A stretch of DNA of 63,197 nucleotides from Cupriavidus sp. (GCA_031180665.1 JAPSLP010000031.1:1-63197), one strand, 5' to 3'; shown: positions 1 to 8,539, numbered from the stretch's first letter. A program made the numbers and translations. Notes: a model not told the origin generated them from the letters alone.

Positions 1-238
1 CCGGTGTCGTCGCCGGATCGAACGGGGCGTCGTCGTCCTCGGCCCAGGATGGCATCACCAGCGTGCCGGTGGCGCCGATGGCGCCACGCAGCGCGTCGAT
101 CAGGCCCTGGGGCCCCCCTTCGATCGGCCGGACATGACGAAACGAACAATGGACCAGCAGCACCGCGCCCGACGCGACGCCAAGCGCGTTCAATTGCTCG
201 GCCATCTCGGCCCGGGTCCATTCGCGTGGTTCGGCCAT
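1..238 (-). CDS. Aminoglycoside N(3)-acetyltransferase family protein (5' part, cut by window edge)
   Basis: Only the first 79 residues are present; the gene runs off the left edge. The visible part has the AAC(3) pattern: LLVHCS near residue 27, then RPIEGGPQGLIDALR, GTLVMPSW and PFDPATTP. The family transfers acetyl from acetyl-CoA to the 3-amino group of 2-deoxystreptamine aminoglycosides, but many chromosomal members have unknown natural substrates, so resistance should not be assumed. The ATG at 238 follows an AAAGAGG ribosome site. It lies 46 bases after the GNAT gene on the same strand and is probably the third gene of an HxlR-GNAT-AAC(3) operon. The family call is firm; the catalytic C-terminal half cannot be judged. 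Confidence 0.8.
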   Translation of the reverse strand, partial: MAEPREWTRAEMAEQLNALGVASGAVLLVHCSFRHVRPIEGGPQGLIDALRGAIGATGTLVMPSWAEDDDAPFDPATTP

Positions 239-284
239 CGGATCCTCTTTCGGTCAGGGCATTCCCGCTCCGGCTGTTCCGCCG

Positions 285-734
285 CTACCGTTGCGCTGGC
301 GCGGCCAGCCGCATATGCAGCAGCGGGAACGGCCGGCCTTGTCCATCGAGCGGCGACCGGTCGAAGACGCTGAAACCCATGCGCTGATAGAAGCCGGTCG
401 CGGCCGGATTCTGCTCGTTGACGTCCACCAGCGTGGCGCCCATTTCCGTCACGGCGTATTGCAGCAGCGCCTTGCCGATGCCGTGCCCGTGATACTGCGG
501 CGCGACGAACAGCATCTCGATCTTTCCGTCGGCGACCCCGACAAATCCCTGGATTTTGCCGTCGTCGCCCGTGCGGACCCTTAAATCGACCAATGCCAGG
601 TATTCGTTCAGAACGAGCGGCCTCAATTCATCGATATCGGCGGCTGTCAGGAAATGATGGGTCGCGCGGACCGAAGCTTCCCACACGTCCGCGATGGCCA
701 CGAATTCCGAAGTGAATGGGGTCCTGATCGTCAC
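285..734 (-). CDS. GNAT family N-acetyltransferase
   Basis: A 149-residue GNAT protein that would transfer an acetyl group from acetyl-CoA to an unidentified amine. The acetyl-CoA pyrophosphate loop reads YHGHGIGKALLQYA. The following VDVNEQNPAATGFYQRMGF strand-helix is typical of the YhhY/RimI-like small GNATs. The start chosen is GTG at 734, because its GTGA overlaps the TGA stop of the HxlR gene and suggests translational coupling; there is no earlier start in this frame free of that gene. The substrate is not predictable from sequence. Confidence 0.82.
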   Translation of the reverse strand: MTIRTPFTSEFVAIADVWEASVRATHHFLTAADIDELRPLVLNEYLALVDLRVRTGDDGKIQGFVGVADGKIEMLFVAPQYHGHGIGKALLQYAVTEMGATLVDVNEQNPAATGFYQRMGFSVFDRSPLDGQGRPFPLLHMRLAAPAQR

Positions 735-1075
735 GATGCTTTCTCGCTGGTTCTGGTTCTTGCCGCTGCGTATTTCTGCCCCCACTCGGCCACCGGCCCC
801 AGCGCGCGGTTCAATGCCTCGCCCGCGGGCGTCGCCGAATATTCGACCCGCGGCGGCACCTCGGGAAATACCTCGCGCCGCACGATGCCATCGGCTTCCA
901 TTTCGCGCAACTGCTGGATCAGCATTTTCTCGGTAATGCCGTCCAGCAGCCGCCGAAGCTCTCCAGTCCGTACGCGCTTGCCGTGCAACTCGTACAGGAT
1001 CAGCGCCTTCCATTTTCCGCCGATGATTTCGAAGGCCGGGCCGATACCGCAGTTATAGGGTTGGCTGCGTTTCAT
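731..1075 (-). CDS. HxlR-family winged-helix transcriptional regulator
   Basis: A 114-residue regulator. Residues 9-30 (CGIGPAFEIIGGKW, then KALILYEL) are the HxlR signature, followed by the wing segment EADGIVRREVFPEVPPRVEYSAT. The conserved N-terminal cysteine, C9, is the residue used for thiol or electrophile sensing in YodB/HypR-type members; sensing here is inference. The ATG at 1075 has GGGGA eight bases upstream, so I preferred it to a TTG at 1090. It overlaps the GNAT gene by GTGA and diverges from the imine-reductase-like gene. Palindromes at 1091-1131 are probable operators. Confidence 0.88.
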   Translation of the reverse strand: MKRSQPYNCGIGPAFEIIGGKWKALILYELHGKRVRTGELRRLLDGITEKMLIQQLREMEADGIVRREVFPEVPPRVEYSATPAGEALNRALGPVAEWGQKYAAARTRTSEKAS

Positions 1076-1090
1076 TCGATTTATCCCCAA

Positions 1091-1131
1091 TACTTACCAG
1101 ATGGATAGTACCTGTCATTTTAGTGCGTACT
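1091..1131. promoter_or_regulatory. Candidate HxlR operator(s) in the divergent promoter region
   Basis: Two dyads lie between hxlR and the reductase. The first, 1091-1110, pairs TACT at one end with AGTA at the other, and the inner bases CCA/TGG also match; it covers a possible -10 (TACTAT, minus strand) of the hxlR gene. The second pairs AGTAC at 1107-1111 with GTACT at 1127-1131 and touches the -35 of the reductase promoter. A TACT-N-AGTA form is known for operators of YodB-type HxlR proteins. Binding by this protein is inferred. Confidence 0.5.
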
Positions 1132-1160
1132 TGACCATCAAAACCGTACATTCGCATACT
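1131..1160 (+). promoter_or_regulatory. Sigma-70-like promoter for the reductase gene
   Basis: TTGACC at 1131-1136 and CATACT at 1155-1160, with an 18-base spacer, lie 32 bases before the ATG of the imine-reductase-like gene. The right arm of the second dyad ends on the first base of the -35, so a bound HxlR protein could occlude polymerase. Confidence 0.5.
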
Positions 1161-1191
1161 GCGCCAACGCTTACACGAATGGAGTGCGCAG

Positions 1192-2082
1192 ATGAAAACG
1201 GTAGCCGTGATCGGCCTCGGCCAGATGGGAACGAAACTCGCCAGCCTGCTGTTGCAGGCGGGCATGGAAGTGCATGTGTGGAACCGCACGCGGGACAAGG
1301 CCGCATCGTTGGCGCGCCATGGCGCCATCGTCGCGGATACGGCCGCACAGGCGGCAGCTGCAGCCGAAGCCGTCGTCATCTGCGTGCACGACTACGCGGC
1401 CACGCACGCCATCCTGTCGGCAGACGGGGTCAAGGCGGCGCTGAAGAGCAAGCTGGTGTTGCAGCTGACCACCGGAAGCCCGCAGGACGCGAGGGAGTTG
1501 GCGGCTGTGGCGCGCGAGGTAGGTGCCGGCTATCTGGACGGCGCCATCCAGGTCGCGCCCGAGCAGATGGGCCAGCCCGATACGACCATCCTCGTTTCCG
1601 GAAGCCGTGCGGCACATGCCGATGCGCGCGATCTGCTGGCGGCGCTCGGCGGCAATATCGTCTACCTCGGCGAAGACGCTGCCGCCGCGGCCACCATGGA
1701 TCTGGCGACGCTGTCGTACGTCTATGGTGCCTCGATGGGCTTCTTCCAGGGCGCCGCGCTGGCACAGGCCGAGGGACTCGACGTCGGTGTCTATGGCGGC
1801 ATCGTCGAAGCGATGTCTCCCTCGTTCGGCGCATTCCTGCGTCACGAGGGCAATGTCATCGAGAAGGGCGATTTCGCGATCTCGCAGAGCCCGTTGTCGA
1901 TCTCGGTGGACGCTACCCGGCGGATCGAAGAGGCGATGCGCCGTCTGGGGCTGCGCAGCGAACTGCCCGCGCTGATCGCGCAGCTGCTGCGCGACGCGGA
2001 AGAAGCGGGATATGCGAACGAAGAGTTCGCGGCCGTGACGAAGATCTTGAGGGGCGCGGCGGCACCGACGTCCGTCGGTTGA
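1192..2082 (+). CDS. NAD(P)-dependent oxidoreductase, imine-reductase-like (6PGDH/beta-hydroxyacid dehydrogenase superfamily)
   Basis: 296 residues. The N-terminal Rossmann fold has GLGQMG at residues 8-13 and the VWNRTRDKAASL strand-turn that favours NADP. A helical C-terminal domain (about 165-290) resembles that of NADPH-dependent imine reductases and reductive aminases rather than 3-hydroxyisobutyrate dehydrogenase. Such enzymes reduce cyclic or condensed imines to amines; the physiological substrate here is unknown. GGAG precedes the ATG at 1192 (the start used). It diverges from the HxlR-acetyltransferase operon and is probably controlled by that regulator. Plain beta-hydroxyacid dehydrogenase activity is the main alternative. 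Confidence 0.82.
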   Translation: MKTVAVIGLGQMGTKLASLLLQAGMEVHVWNRTRDKAASLARHGAIVADTAAQAAAAAEAVVICVHDYAATHAILSADGVKAALKSKLVLQLTTGSPQDARELAAVAREVGAGYLDGAIQVAPEQMGQPDTTILVSGSRAAHADARDLLAALGGNIVYLGEDAAAAATMDLATLSYVYGASMGFFQGAALAQAEGLDVGVYGGIVEAMSPSFGAFLRHEGNVIEKGDFAISQSPLSISVDATRRIEEAMRRLGLRSELPALIAQLLRDAEEAGYANEEFAAVTKILRGAAAPTSVG

Positions 2083-2115
2083 GCCGCTCACGTCAAGAAG
2101 AAGGCTGCCGCGTCC

Positions 2116-3480
2116 CTACCGGCCGACCTCGCGATGGATGGCCAGTGCCGCCGCCACCATGGCCTCCGATGATTCCAGCACGCGTGCCGGATCGTCGCGC
2201 TTGCGCAGCCCCGCGGCGCTGGTCGCGCGCGCCGCGCCATCGGGGCTGGCGGAGAACTTCACCACCGTCAGTTCCTTGGCCGGGTTGATGTAGATCTTCT
2301 GCCCGAAGCGTCCGCTGGCCTCGACGCTGCCGTCGCCGTCGTTGCGCTGGAACCAGTAGTGGCGATAGCCATACCCATCGCGGCCGGGCGTAATGTTGCC
2401 GCGTGCGAAGCGCGCCTGATTGGCGGCTGGCTTCAGCGCAATGCGGACTGCCGCCGGCGAAATGCCAGCCGATCCATCGCCCGCCGCCGCACGGCGTACG
2501 GCTTCGGCAAAGCGCGCGGCGTCACGCAGCGTCGAGTTCATGCCGCCACTGGCCATTTCCGTGGTCAGGCGGTCGACCTGCACATAGGCGTCGTCGTCGG
2601 CAAGGCGCGACCAGATCATCTCGGTGACCAGCTGCGACCAGCTCTTGCCGGTAATGCGGCGCAACGCCCATGCGACCGCTTCCGGCGAACCGTTCTGGTA
2701 GTACCAGACACCGCCATCCGCACGGTGGTCGGGTTGCGCCGTGGCGTGCACGACCTTGAGGAAGTCGTAGATGGTATCGGGCGCGTCCGGCTTGCGCGGC
2801 ACGATGCCTACCGCGCCGAACAGGCCCAGGTCCGGCGGCAGCCCTTCGGGGTAACCGACGGGCACCTCCATGTCGAGGTTCTGCTGCACCGTCGCCTCGC
2901 CGAACGGATTGCCGGCCAGCTCGGGTACGTACTCGGCCAACCGGGCCTGCGGGTCCAGCTTGCCCTGTTCGATCAGCATGGCGGCCAGCAGCCCGGTCAC
3001 CGATTTCGTCATCGAGGCCCAGATGTGCGGCTGGTACGGCCCGAAGCCGGCCAGGTAGCGCTCGTAGACGATCCTGCCGCGGTGCAGGACGATGAAGCCG
3101 TCGGTATGGGTGTCGCGCAGATAGTCCGCGAGCGCGACGGTCCTGCCCGCCACCGCGAACGTGGTGCCATCCAGCTCGGTGCCAGGTTGGCCGTCCAGCG
3201 CCAGCGGGTGAGAGGCATGGCGGATGCCGGCCGTCGCCGACATTTCGCGGGCATGCCGAAAGGCCCAGCGCATATACGGCGGCCGCAACCCGCTGCCGCG
3301 GCTGAGCTGCCGCTCCGGAGGCGGCGGGAAGCCTTGCATGACTTCGTGTTCGGCAACGGGGGAAGACTGGGCTGCGCTTTGCGCCTGCGCTGCACCGGTC
3401 GGCGCGGCGAGCAGCGCCAGGGCGAACCAGATGCCATGGCGTCGAATTTCCGTTCCGCGCGGTCGGGAATGGGTCTGCAT
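2116..3480 (-). CDS. Exported serine hydrolase of the beta-lactamase / NylB-like fold
   Basis: 454 residues with an N-terminal signal sequence (basic start, hydrophobic core IWFALALLAAPTGA, likely cut near AQA-QS), so a periplasmic or exported enzyme. The catalytic SxxK motif is S156-M-T-K159 and the second motif is Y261-Q-N263, as in class C beta-lactamases, esterases and 6-aminohexanoate-dimer hydrolases. The GYGYRHYWFQRN segment near the end resembles the NylB-like group. Hydrolysis of an amide or ester is expected; the substrate is unknown, and the family gives no reason to call it a resistance enzyme. It stands alone on the minus strand, downstream of and convergent with the reductase. 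Confidence 0.85.
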   Translation of the reverse strand: MQTHSRPRGTEIRRHGIWFALALLAAPTGAAQAQSAAQSSPVAEHEVMQGFPPPPERQLSRGSGLRPPYMRWAFRHAREMSATAGIRHASHPLALDGQPGTELDGTTFAVAGRTVALADYLRDTHTDGFIVLHRGRIVYERYLAGFGPYQPHIWASMTKSVTGLLAAMLIEQGKLDPQARLAEYVPELAGNPFGEATVQQNLDMEVPVGYPEGLPPDLGLFGAVGIVPRKPDAPDTIYDFLKVVHATAQPDHRADGGVWYYQNGSPEAVAWALRRITGKSWSQLVTEMIWSRLADDDAYVQVDRLTTEMASGGMNSTLRDAARFAEAVRRAAAGDGSAGISPAAVRIALKPAANQARFARGNITPGRDGYGYRHYWFQRNDGDGSVEASGRFGQKIYINPAKELTVVKFSASPDGAARATSAAGLRKRDDPARVLESSEAMVAAALAIHREVGR

Positions 3481-3836
3481 GCTGTCTCCGTTTTGTTATG
3501 GCCTGGCCGTGGGCGTGGCGCACCGCCTCGTCTGCAGGCGCGCAAGTCCCGCCGATTCCGGCTTGGAGCCCGATCTTGCTGGACTGGCAACGGGACAACA
3601 ATGATGCGCCCGGCATATAGGCATAACCCGGCGGAATGGCGCATGGTCGGGTGCTTAGCCACTGCGGCCGCGAAATCGGCGCCCCGTTGGCAGTGGCCGC
3701 ACGCGGCGATACCATTGCCTTCGCCAGTCCGGATAAGCCATCGAATCGATTGGGGTTCCGGAGCCGGTCCGCTGCGACGCGGTTTTTTGGCGCGTGAGAT
3801 GACCGGTATCGCCGTTGTCGAGCTGAAGGGTTCAAC
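3481..3836. other. Intergenic region between the divergent serine hydrolase and hss
   Basis: A 356-base gap holding the promoters of two divergent genes. I see no convincing ORF, hairpin terminator or clear -35/-10 pair. A GAAGGG ribosome site stands just before the hss start. Long ORFs through this stretch are shadows of the hydrolase gene. Confidence 0.5.
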
Positions 3837-5195
3837 GTGATCGAGCAAATCGTCATCGTCGGCTTTGGCTGTATCGGCCAGGCCGTGCTGCCGCTGCTGC
3901 AGCGAACCTGGCCACGGGCGGCGACCACCGTGGTGGATCGCTCTCTGGACGATCGCCGTCGCCAGATCGTGGCGGCGCACGGTCTTCACGCGGTGGGGGC
4001 TGGCATTACGGCGGACAATTACGCGTCGGTGCTTGGCCCGCTGCTGCGTCCGGGGACCATTCTGGTGAGCCTGGCGCCCTCCGTCTGCAGCCTCGACATG
4101 ATCGCGCTGGCGCAGGACCGCGGTGCCTTCTACATCGACGCCGGCATCGAGCCCTGGGACTATGCCGGCGACACGCCGGCCTCGCCACTGAGCAACTACG
4201 CGCTGCGCGAACGGATGCTGGCGTTTGCCCGCGGTCGCGAGAGGCTGCCGACGGCGCTGGTGGCGCATGGTGCCAATCCGGGCATGGTATCGGTGCTGGT
4301 CAAGGCCGCCTTGATGGAGCTGGCGGGCCATGCCGGACTGGAGCCGGTCGAACCGAAGCATCGCGCAGACTGGGCTGCGCTTGCACGCCGTCTCGATCTA
4401 CGCGTCATCCAGATCAGCGAATACGACAGCCAGCAAGCGCCCGGCTACCCGCGCGATGGCGAATTCGCCAACACCTGGTCCGCGCAAGGTTTCATCACCG
4501 AATGCCTGCAGGATGCCGAATTGGGTTGGGGCACGCACGAGCTCGCGCTGCCTCCCGACGGCTATCGCCACAGCGACGGCAGCGGTGTCGCGATCGCGAT
4601 GAATCGGCCCGGACATCGGACACGCGTTCGCTCATGGTCGCCGGCGCACGGACCGTTCGACGCCTACCTGATCACGCACAACGAATCGATCTCGATCGCC
4701 GCCTATTTCACCGACGATGCCGACGATGTCGCCGGCCAGCCGCCGTACCGTCCTACCGTCTACTACGCCTACCGCCCCACCGACGCCACGCTCGCCTCGA
4801 TGCAATGGCTCGACGACCGTGCCGCCACGCGCGTACGCGGCGAACGCATCCTGCGCGACGAGATCGTCGGCGGCGAGGACGAACTCGGCGTGCTGCTGCT
4901 CAGCGGCCGTCACGGCGGCCTCTGGTACGGCTCGCACCTGAGCATCGAGCGCGCCCGCTCGCTGGTGCCCTACAACACGGCGACCAGCCTGCAGGTCGCG
5001 TCGAGCCTGGTGGCGGGGATGCGATGGGTGTTGGCGAATCCGCGGTGCGGTGTGGTGGAATCCGAGGCGGTGGATTTCCGTTCCGTGCTCGCCGACGCCG
5101 CGCCCTGGTGGGCGCCGCTGGGCGGGCATGTCACGGACTGGCAGCCGAAGCCGGGGGCGCGGTCCCTGACGATCGGCGACTTTCTGCTGGACTAG
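3837..5195 (+). CDS. hss: Homospermidine synthase
   Basis: A 452-residue cytosolic NAD-dependent enzyme that makes sym-homospermidine from putrescine (or spermidine plus putrescine) with release of ammonia. The N-terminal nucleotide loop is VGFGCIGQ. Family blocks seen in order are SLAPSVCSLDM, FYIDAGIEPWDYAGD, ALVAHGANPGMVSVLVKAAL and ISEYDSQQAPGYP, in which the glutamate and aspartate-rich pocket lies. Length fits the bacterial family. The start is GTG at 3837, preceded by GAAGGG. It appears monocistronic. Homospermidine is a polyamine of several alpha- and betaproteobacteria; I see no other polyamine genes nearby. Confidence 0.9.
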   Translation: MIEQIVIVGFGCIGQAVLPLLQRTWPRAATTVVDRSLDDRRRQIVAAHGLHAVGAGITADNYASVLGPLLRPGTILVSLAPSVCSLDMIALAQDRGAFYIDAGIEPWDYAGDTPASPLSNYALRERMLAFARGRERLPTALVAHGANPGMVSVLVKAALMELAGHAGLEPVEPKHRADWAALARRLDLRVIQISEYDSQQAPGYPRDGEFANTWSAQGFITECLQDAELGWGTHELALPPDGYRHSDGSGVAIAMNRPGHRTRVRSWSPAHGPFDAYLITHNESISIAAYFTDDADDVAGQPPYRPTVYYAYRPTDATLASMQWLDDRAATRVRGERILRDEIVGGEDELGVLLLSGRHGGLWYGSHLSIERARSLVPYNTATSLQVASSLVAGMRWVLANPRCGVVESEAVDFRSVLADAAPWWAPLGGHVTDWQPKPGARSLTIGDFLLD

Positions 5196-5247
5196 CGACG
5201 GCGACCCGGTGTCGGATCGCCAGCTCGCCACTCGCCTCTGGGCCGTC

Positions 5248-6009
5248 TCAGCCGACCGGAATCGGCGTGGCCGCGATGGTTTCGTTGAAGCCATTGACGA
5301 ACGCATGCTCACCCGCGCCGGGGTTGTCGCGCAGGGGACGTGCCGCTTCGACCAGCACTTCTTCCGCATCGGTCCCCAGCGCCGCCATGGTCTGTTCGAT
5401 GAAGGCATCGAGCGGCATCGCGCGCGGGTCGTCGCTCTTGTGGATCAGGTCCGTGTTGACCCAGGGCGGCGCGATTTCCTGCACGCGCACCGAGGTGTGG
5501 CGCAACATGAAGCGCTGCGACAGCGCATAGGAATGCAGCGCGGCCTTGGTCGCCGAGTAGACCGCGGTGTTGGCAAGCGGGACGTACGCCAGCACCGACG
5601 TGTTATGGATCACCGCCGAGCGCGGCTGGCGCTTCAGGTGTTCGATCAGCGCCGAGGTCATGCGGATCGGGCCGAGCAGGTTGGTGGTCACGGTGGCCTG
5701 CATCGTCGCTTCGTCGATCGCGGCGTCGGCCCGATCGAAGGGCATGATGCCGGCGTTGTTGATCAGCACGTTGAGGTTGGGATAGCGGGCGGTCAGCTCG
5801 CTGGCTGCCCGCCCGATGCTGCCGGGGTCGGCGATATCCAGCTCCACCGCGTCCATCCCCGGATTGGCCTTGGTCACTTCGTCCAGCAGATGCTTGCGGC
5901 GGCCGCCGATGATGACCTGGTTGCCGAGCCTGTGGAAGGCCTCCGCCAGCGCACGGCCGATGCCGGAGGTGCCGCCGGTGATGAAGATGGTGTTGTCGGT
6001 GAGTTGCAT
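5248..6009 (-). CDS. SDR family oxidoreductase (DltE-like)
   Basis: A 253-residue classical short-chain dehydrogenase. The cofactor loop TGGTSGIGRA is at residues 11-20, NNAG at about 84-87, and the catalytic triad S138, Y151, K155. It oxidises or reduces an unknown hydroxyl/carbonyl substrate with NAD(P). I chose the ATG at 6009 because AGGA stands eight bases upstream, rather than an in-frame ATG at 6060. It diverges from the GlxA-type regulator at 6266, which is the likely controller. The DltE-like label reflects the C-terminal segment (PPWVNTDL, then AAL near the substrate lid) and is only a subfamily guess. Confidence 0.85.
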   Translation of the reverse strand: MQLTDNTIFITGGTSGIGRALAEAFHRLGNQVIIGGRRKHLLDEVTKANPGMDAVELDIADPGSIGRAASELTARYPNLNVLINNAGIMPFDRADAAIDEATMQATVTTNLLGPIRMTSALIEHLKRQPRSAVIHNTSVLAYVPLANTAVYSATKAALHSYALSQRFMLRHTSVRVQEIAPPWVNTDLIHKSDDPRAMPLDAFIEQTMAALGTDAEEVLVEAARPLRDNPGAGEHAFVNGFNETIAATPIPVG

Positions 6010-6265
6010 GTCGATGTCCTGTATCGCTGGTTCGGTCAAAGTGGATTCGGCAGCTTGCACTGCTGCCCCCCCTGGCCTTGCCGTGCCGGTGGTGCCGAGT
6101 GCGTTGCCGTCTGATGCTCATTCTGGTGGAAACCGGCGATGGCTCAAATGACCAAAAAAACGCAATAAAGGACATTGGAAAAGGCCGGCGGAACGGCCGC
6201 GGAAAGACCGGCCCATGGCTACAATGGCTGGCATCCAATCGGCGAAACCCTCCAAAGGGGACATC

Positions 6266-7249
6266 ATGAGCGCGCGCATTGCCCTGGTGGTCTATCCCGG
6301 CTTTCAGATCCTCGACATGGCGGCACTGACCGTGTTCGAGCTGGCGAACGAGCTGTCGCCGCAACCGCGCTACGAGATCGCGGTGGTGTCCGCCGACGGC
6401 GGCATGGTGTCCGGGTCGTCGCGCGTCAAGATCGAGACGCAGCCTATCGGCAGGCGGCACTACGACACCTTGCTGGTCGCCGGCACCACGACGCAGGCAC
6501 CCACCGAGCCCGCGCTGATCGCGCAGTTGCGGCGAGCGGCGCCGCGCGCCAGGCGCATCGCCAGCATCTGTACCGGTGCCTTCATCGTGGCCGAAGCGGG
6601 ACTGCTGGACGGACGCCGGGCGACGACGCACTGGGCGCTGGCGCACGAACTGCAGCGGCGCTTTCCCGCGGTGCAGGTGGACGAGGACAAGATCTTCGTC
6701 AATGACGGGCCGGTGTGGACGTCGGCGGGCATGACCGCCTGCATCGATCTGGCGCTGGCGCTGGTGATGGCCGACCTCGGCGATGCGCTGGCCAAGTCCA
6801 TCTCGCGGATGATGGTGGTGCATTACCGCCGCACGGGCGGGCAGTCGCAGTTCTCCACGCTGGCCGCGCTCGAGCCCAAGTCGGACCGCGTCCGGCTCGC
6901 GCTCGACTTCGCGCGCGAACATCTGCACGAGCCGCTATCGGTCGAACAGCTGGCCGAGCACGTGCATTGGAGCAAGCGGCATTTCAGTCGGGCATTCCAG
7001 ACGCAGACAGGCATGTCGCCCGCGAAGGCGATCGAGAAGCTCCGGCTCGAGGCGGCCCATGCGCTGATCGAGTCAGGCGAGACGTCGATCGGCAGAGTCG
7101 CGTCGCAAACGGGATTCGGCGACGAGGAACGGATGCGGCGGGCCTTCCTGCGCTCGCTCGGCAGGCCGCCGCAGGCGCTGGTACGGGAGGCGCGGGCCCG
7201 CCACGGCGGCAACGGCATTGGCGGCGCCGTGGCATCGCGCGGGGCATAG
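6266..7249 (+). CDS. GlxA-type transcriptional regulator (DJ-1/PfpI domain plus AraC HTH)
   Basis: 327 residues. The first 180 form a DJ-1/PfpI amidotransferase-like sensor domain with the nucleophile-elbow region SICTGAFIVAEAG, where a cysteine sits at the usual position. Residues about 220-315 form two AraC helix-turn-helix motifs (SVEQLAEHVHWSKRHFSRAF and SIGRVASQTGFGDEERMRRAF). AAAGGGG precedes the ATG at 6266, so the longer reading from 6215 is unlikely. Proteins of this form usually activate metabolic genes near them; the divergent SDR gene is the obvious target. The ligand is unknown. Confidence 0.9.
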   Translation: MSARIALVVYPGFQILDMAALTVFELANELSPQPRYEIAVVSADGGMVSGSSRVKIETQPIGRRHYDTLLVAGTTTQAPTEPALIAQLRRAAPRARRIASICTGAFIVAEAGLLDGRRATTHWALAHELQRRFPAVQVDEDKIFVNDGPVWTSAGMTACIDLALALVMADLGDALAKSISRMMVVHYRRTGGQSQFSTLAALEPKSDRVRLALDFAREHLHEPLSVEQLAEHVHWSKRHFSRAFQTQTGMSPAKAIEKLRLEAAHALIESGETSIGRVASQTGFGDEERMRRAFLRSLGRPPQALVREARARHGGNGIGGAVASRGA

Positions 7250-7364
7250 CGCGTGGCGTGGCGCGTGGCATAGCGGCCGACCAAGCTGCAGAAAGGCGGT
7301 GGCGAGCCTTGTGCCCGGGCCATTCGCGGACAAGAATACGGTCCGCACCCATGGAGGCAATCCA

Positions 7365-7910
7365 ATGACCACCGCGCACGTCTTCATCGCCACCAGCCTG
7401 GATGGCTTCATCGCCCGCCCCGATGGCGATATCGGCTGGCTCCTGCAGCGCGACGATCCTGACGAGGACCACGGCTACACGGATTTCATCGCCGACAAGG
7501 ACCTGATCGTGATGGGGCGAGGCAGTTACGAGAAAGTGCTGAGCTTCGACCCGTGGCCTTACGACCGACCCGTGCTCGTGCTGTCCAGGCAGTTGGCCGA
7601 CACGCCGGTGCCCGAGGCGCTGAAGGGCAAGGTCCGCTTCGCCGATTGGACGCCGAAGAACGCGATGGAGGCACTGGCGCGCGAGAACGTGCGTCGCGTC
7701 TACGTCGACGGCGGGCAGCTGGTGCAGTCGTTCCTGCGCGATGGCCTGATCGTGGACATGGTGATCACCACGGTGCCGGTGCTGATCGGGGCGGGACGGC
7801 CGTTGTTCGGTGCATTGCCGCACGACATCGACCTCGCGCTGGTATCGAGCCGCAGCTTTCCTTCGGGGCTGGTGCAGTCGACTTATCGGGTGGTGCCTTC
7901 GACATCCTGA
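7365..7910 (+). CDS. Dihydrofolate reductase family protein (RibD C-terminal-like)
   Basis: 181 residues of the RibD-C/DHFR-like fold: N-terminal ATSLDGFIARPDGDIGWL, then MGRGSYEKVL around residue 45, and the family's late block YVDGGQLVQSFLRDG followed by PVLIGAGRPLFG. These small proteins bind NADPH and are usually annotated as DHFR-like or pyrimidine-reductase-like; a true folate role is not established. GGAGG lies eight bases before the ATG at 7365. A minus-strand terminator begins only nine bases beyond the stop, so its 3' end meets the end of the neighbouring defence operon. Confidence 0.85.
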   Translation: MTTAHVFIATSLDGFIARPDGDIGWLLQRDDPDEDHGYTDFIADKDLIVMGRGSYEKVLSFDPWPYDRPVLVLSRQLADTPVPEALKGKVRFADWTPKNAMEALARENVRRVYVDGGQLVQSFLRDGLIVDMVITTVPVLIGAGRPLFGALPHDIDLALVSSRSFPSGLVQSTYRVVPSTS

Positions 7911-7918
7911 GCGGGCAT

Positions 7919-7950
7919 AAAAAAACGCCCGACCGTTGAACGGTCGAGCG
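7919..7950 (-). terminator. Rho-independent terminator, minus strand
   Basis: On the minus strand an 11-bp stem (7950-7940 with 7936-7926, loop TCA) carries one G-U wobble and is followed by seven T residues (7925-7919). Read on the plus strand, the same stem has a C-A mismatch and no T run. The direction therefore favours ending transcripts that come leftward through the XRE gene of the defence operon. Confidence 0.75.
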
Positions 7951-8245
7951 TCTTGGCCTTGCATAAGAGGGACCGCCTTGTTGCGGCGGCGCTCATGTAG
8001 AAAGGCGGCGCAGATGCTCCTACCCGCACAGCGGGCTGCGGTACAAAATCGGCGCGCCCGAGCACTCTGGTCGAACGTAGCCTGCGGCGTCGTTCTTTCC
8101 GAATGGCGTCTTCTTCGAGATGCCACGGAGGCGAGTCGTCTAGTCGTCGCCGTAGCCGCACCCCGTTAACCCGGGATGTATGACGCGCTCGATGTCCGCT
8201 TAAAGTACGCCCCGATATTCCCAAGAATTTCACGACGCGGGACAT
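7951..8245. other. Region between the defence operon and its apparent terminator
   Basis: About 295 bases separate the XRE stop from the minus-strand terminator, so this would be a long 3' untranslated region of the operon. An ORF of 120 codons starts at 8245 directly after the XRE stop (TGAATG), but it runs through the terminator into the antisense of the DHFR-like gene and resembles no family, so I do not call it. A small RNA or remnant sequence is possible but I see no diagnostic structure. Confidence 0.4.
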
Positions 8246-8539
8246 TCAATGGGATTGAGTGTCTTCGGTCGGTGTTAGCGGCACAGCCGCTTCCATCCGC
8301 TGTACGAACTCTTCCATTGGCGGCCCCTTTAGTCCGATCTCGAGGGCGGAGATATAGCTCTGCTCGTAGCCGAGGCGCTCGGCAAGCTCGGTCTGCCAGA
8401 CGTCATAGTGGCAGCGGAGCTGGTAGAGAAGTTCGGAGAAGGGCTCATCGCTAGCAAAAACCGTTTCTGGTCTTGCTAGCAACGTAATTAGAAATCGGAA
8501 CAGATCAGCGGCGCGCTTCCGCACCTGGACCCATCCCAT
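8246..8539 (-). CDS. Small XRE-family helix-turn-helix protein (possible control protein)
   Basis: 97 residues. Residues about 46-85 form a lambda-repressor-type HTH: VWQTELAERLGYEQSYIS and then ALEIGLKGPPMEEFVQRM. The 45 residues before it have no recognised domain. The ATG at 8539 lies 35 bases inside the end of the methyltransferase gene, so the two are probably translated from one message. Small HTH proteins beside restriction-modification genes often act as C proteins that time or limit expression. That role is inferred; direct repeats at 14756-14785 are candidate targets. Confidence 0.75.
   Translation of the reverse strand: MGWVQVRKRAADLFRFLITLLARPETVFASDEPFSELLYQLRCHYDVWQTELAERLGYEQSYISALEIGLKGPPMEEFVQRMEAAVPLTPTEDTQSH

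Noticed and set aside
1..238. Calling the partial AAC(3)-like gene an aminoglycoside resistance gene
   Set aside because: Only 79 residues are visible and many chromosomal family members have other or unknown substrates.
7883..8245. 120-codon minus-strand ORF starting directly after the XRE stop
   Set aside because: It runs through the strong minus-strand terminator and into the antisense of the DHFR-like gene, and has no family resemblance.
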